Assembly (NCBI RefSeq): GCF_036350515.1
Contig: NZ_JAZDUE010000010.1
Coordinates: 140,335 to 204,334, forward strand
Source of the DNA: Gordonia prachuapensis
GTDB taxonomy: Bacteria; Actinomycetota; Actinomycetes; Mycobacteriales; Mycobacteriaceae
Length of the DNA: 64,000 nucleotides
Reading direction: 5' to 3'
Shown: one piece after another, positions 63,877-64,000 of the stretch
Numbering within the stretch: the first letter of the stretch is position 1
How the letters are laid out: each line of letters opens with the position of its first letter
The notes under the pieces: model-generated
Database searches by the model: none
What the model saw: the letters and a program-made list of their open reading frames with translations, nothing else
What the model was told of the DNA's origin: nothing
Translations under genes and position numbers: made by a program

Positions 63877-64000
63877 GTGTCCTGCGCCGTTAATTCGTTG
63901 AATAAGTCTGCCGATGGAGCCGAGGATGTCTTCGGCGGTTTTGGTCCAGATGAATGGTTTGGGGTTGGCGTTCCATCCGGCGATCCAGTTCTTGATGTCG
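63874..64000 (-). CDS. IS630-family transposase, C-terminal end (partial, runs off the window)
   Basis: On the minus strand the last 41 codons read in frame, including IKNWIAGWNANPKPFIWTKT and the ending RLIQRINGAGH, the characteristic C-terminus of actinobacterial IS630-type transposases (GWNxNPKPFxWTKT). The remaining gene lies beyond the window. IS630-type elements insert at TA and duplicate it; here TA at 63875-63876 plus the host C at 63874 form the TAG stop, so the stop codon appears to be made by the target site. Confidence 0.85.
   Translation of the reverse strand, partial: DIKNWIAGWNANPKPFIWTKTAEDILGSIGRLIQRINGAGH
63877..64000. mobile_element. Right or left end of an IS630-family insertion sequence
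   Basis: The element's terminus is placed at 63877 because repeat sequence stops at the TA before it and transposase coding sequence reaches to this point. The terminal bases GTGTCCTGCGCCG would be the start of the terminal inverted repeat. The other end lies outside the window, so completeness cannot be judged. Confidence 0.7.

Overview
The window is GC-rich, densely coded actinobacterial chromosome. A complete mce lipid-import operon, rpoB/rpoC of mycobacterial type, paired DUF3558 lipoproteins, an IdeR-type iron box, a KstR-like site and a DinB2-type polymerase together point to a mycolic-acid-containing member of the Mycobacteriales. The overall look fits Gordonia or a close relative; the genus is an inference.

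Layout. 1-10582: yrbE-mce operon (two permease genes, the first cut by the window edge, mceA-F, two Mce-associated membrane proteins). 10661-18907: a small unknown gene, then rpoB-rpoC with a visible promoter. 18908-19346: dense intergenic repeats and hairpin terminators. 19347-21678: a MarR repressor divergent from a duplicated-domain lipoprotein and an alpha/beta hydrolase. 21704-25489: a CNNM/CorC-type membrane protein pair flanked by a pseudogene and an intact copy of the same AlbA_2-domain gene. 25616-27828: a three-gene WXG100 (ESX-type) cassette. 27879-33432: lysine/amine metabolism, with DavB-DavA (lysine 2-monooxygenase and 5-aminopentanamidase) next to a split FluG-like pair (glutamine-synthetase-like enzyme and amidohydrolase). 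33664-38587: an unknown protein, a DinB2-type polymerase with Gln at the steric-gate position, a lipase, a SixA-like phosphatase and a DMT transporter. 38615-42948: flavodoxin behind an iron box, then the distal valine catabolism operon mmsA-acd-mmsB. 43111-45417: regulators (MarR, two TetR) and a DUF4188 gene.

45654-52851 is the most notable metabolic locus. It encodes an APC permease, two DUF1989 proteins (carboxyguanidine deiminase family), a urea/guanidine-carboxylase-like protein reduced to its carboxyltransferase half, and allophanate hydrolase. The biotin carboxylase and biotin carrier parts are absent here. The divergent TetR gene and two matching palindromes over the permease promoter suggest local control.

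52988-56391 carries cell-envelope genes: a secreted Asp/Thr/Glu-tailed protein, a small membrane protein, an S4-domain RNA-binding protein that runs in frame into a DUF3558 lipoprotein, and a second DUF3558 lipoprotein. Then come vapBC (56437-57062), an acyl-ACP-thioesterase-like gene divergent from a ferredoxin/ferredoxin-NADP reductase fusion (fprB-like), a glycosyltransferase-methyltransferase-toroid operon and an LLM oxidoreductase. The window ends in an IS630-family transposase inserted in one of the intergenic repeats.

An intergenic repeat family (TCGAGTAGTCC left end, GCTAGC centre, GTATCGAGA right end) recurs at 18.9, 19.2, 47.2, 48.2-48.4 and 63.8 kb, with a right-end fragment at 21.97 kb. 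It has partly become coding sequence, is linked to hairpin terminators, and marks breakpoints.
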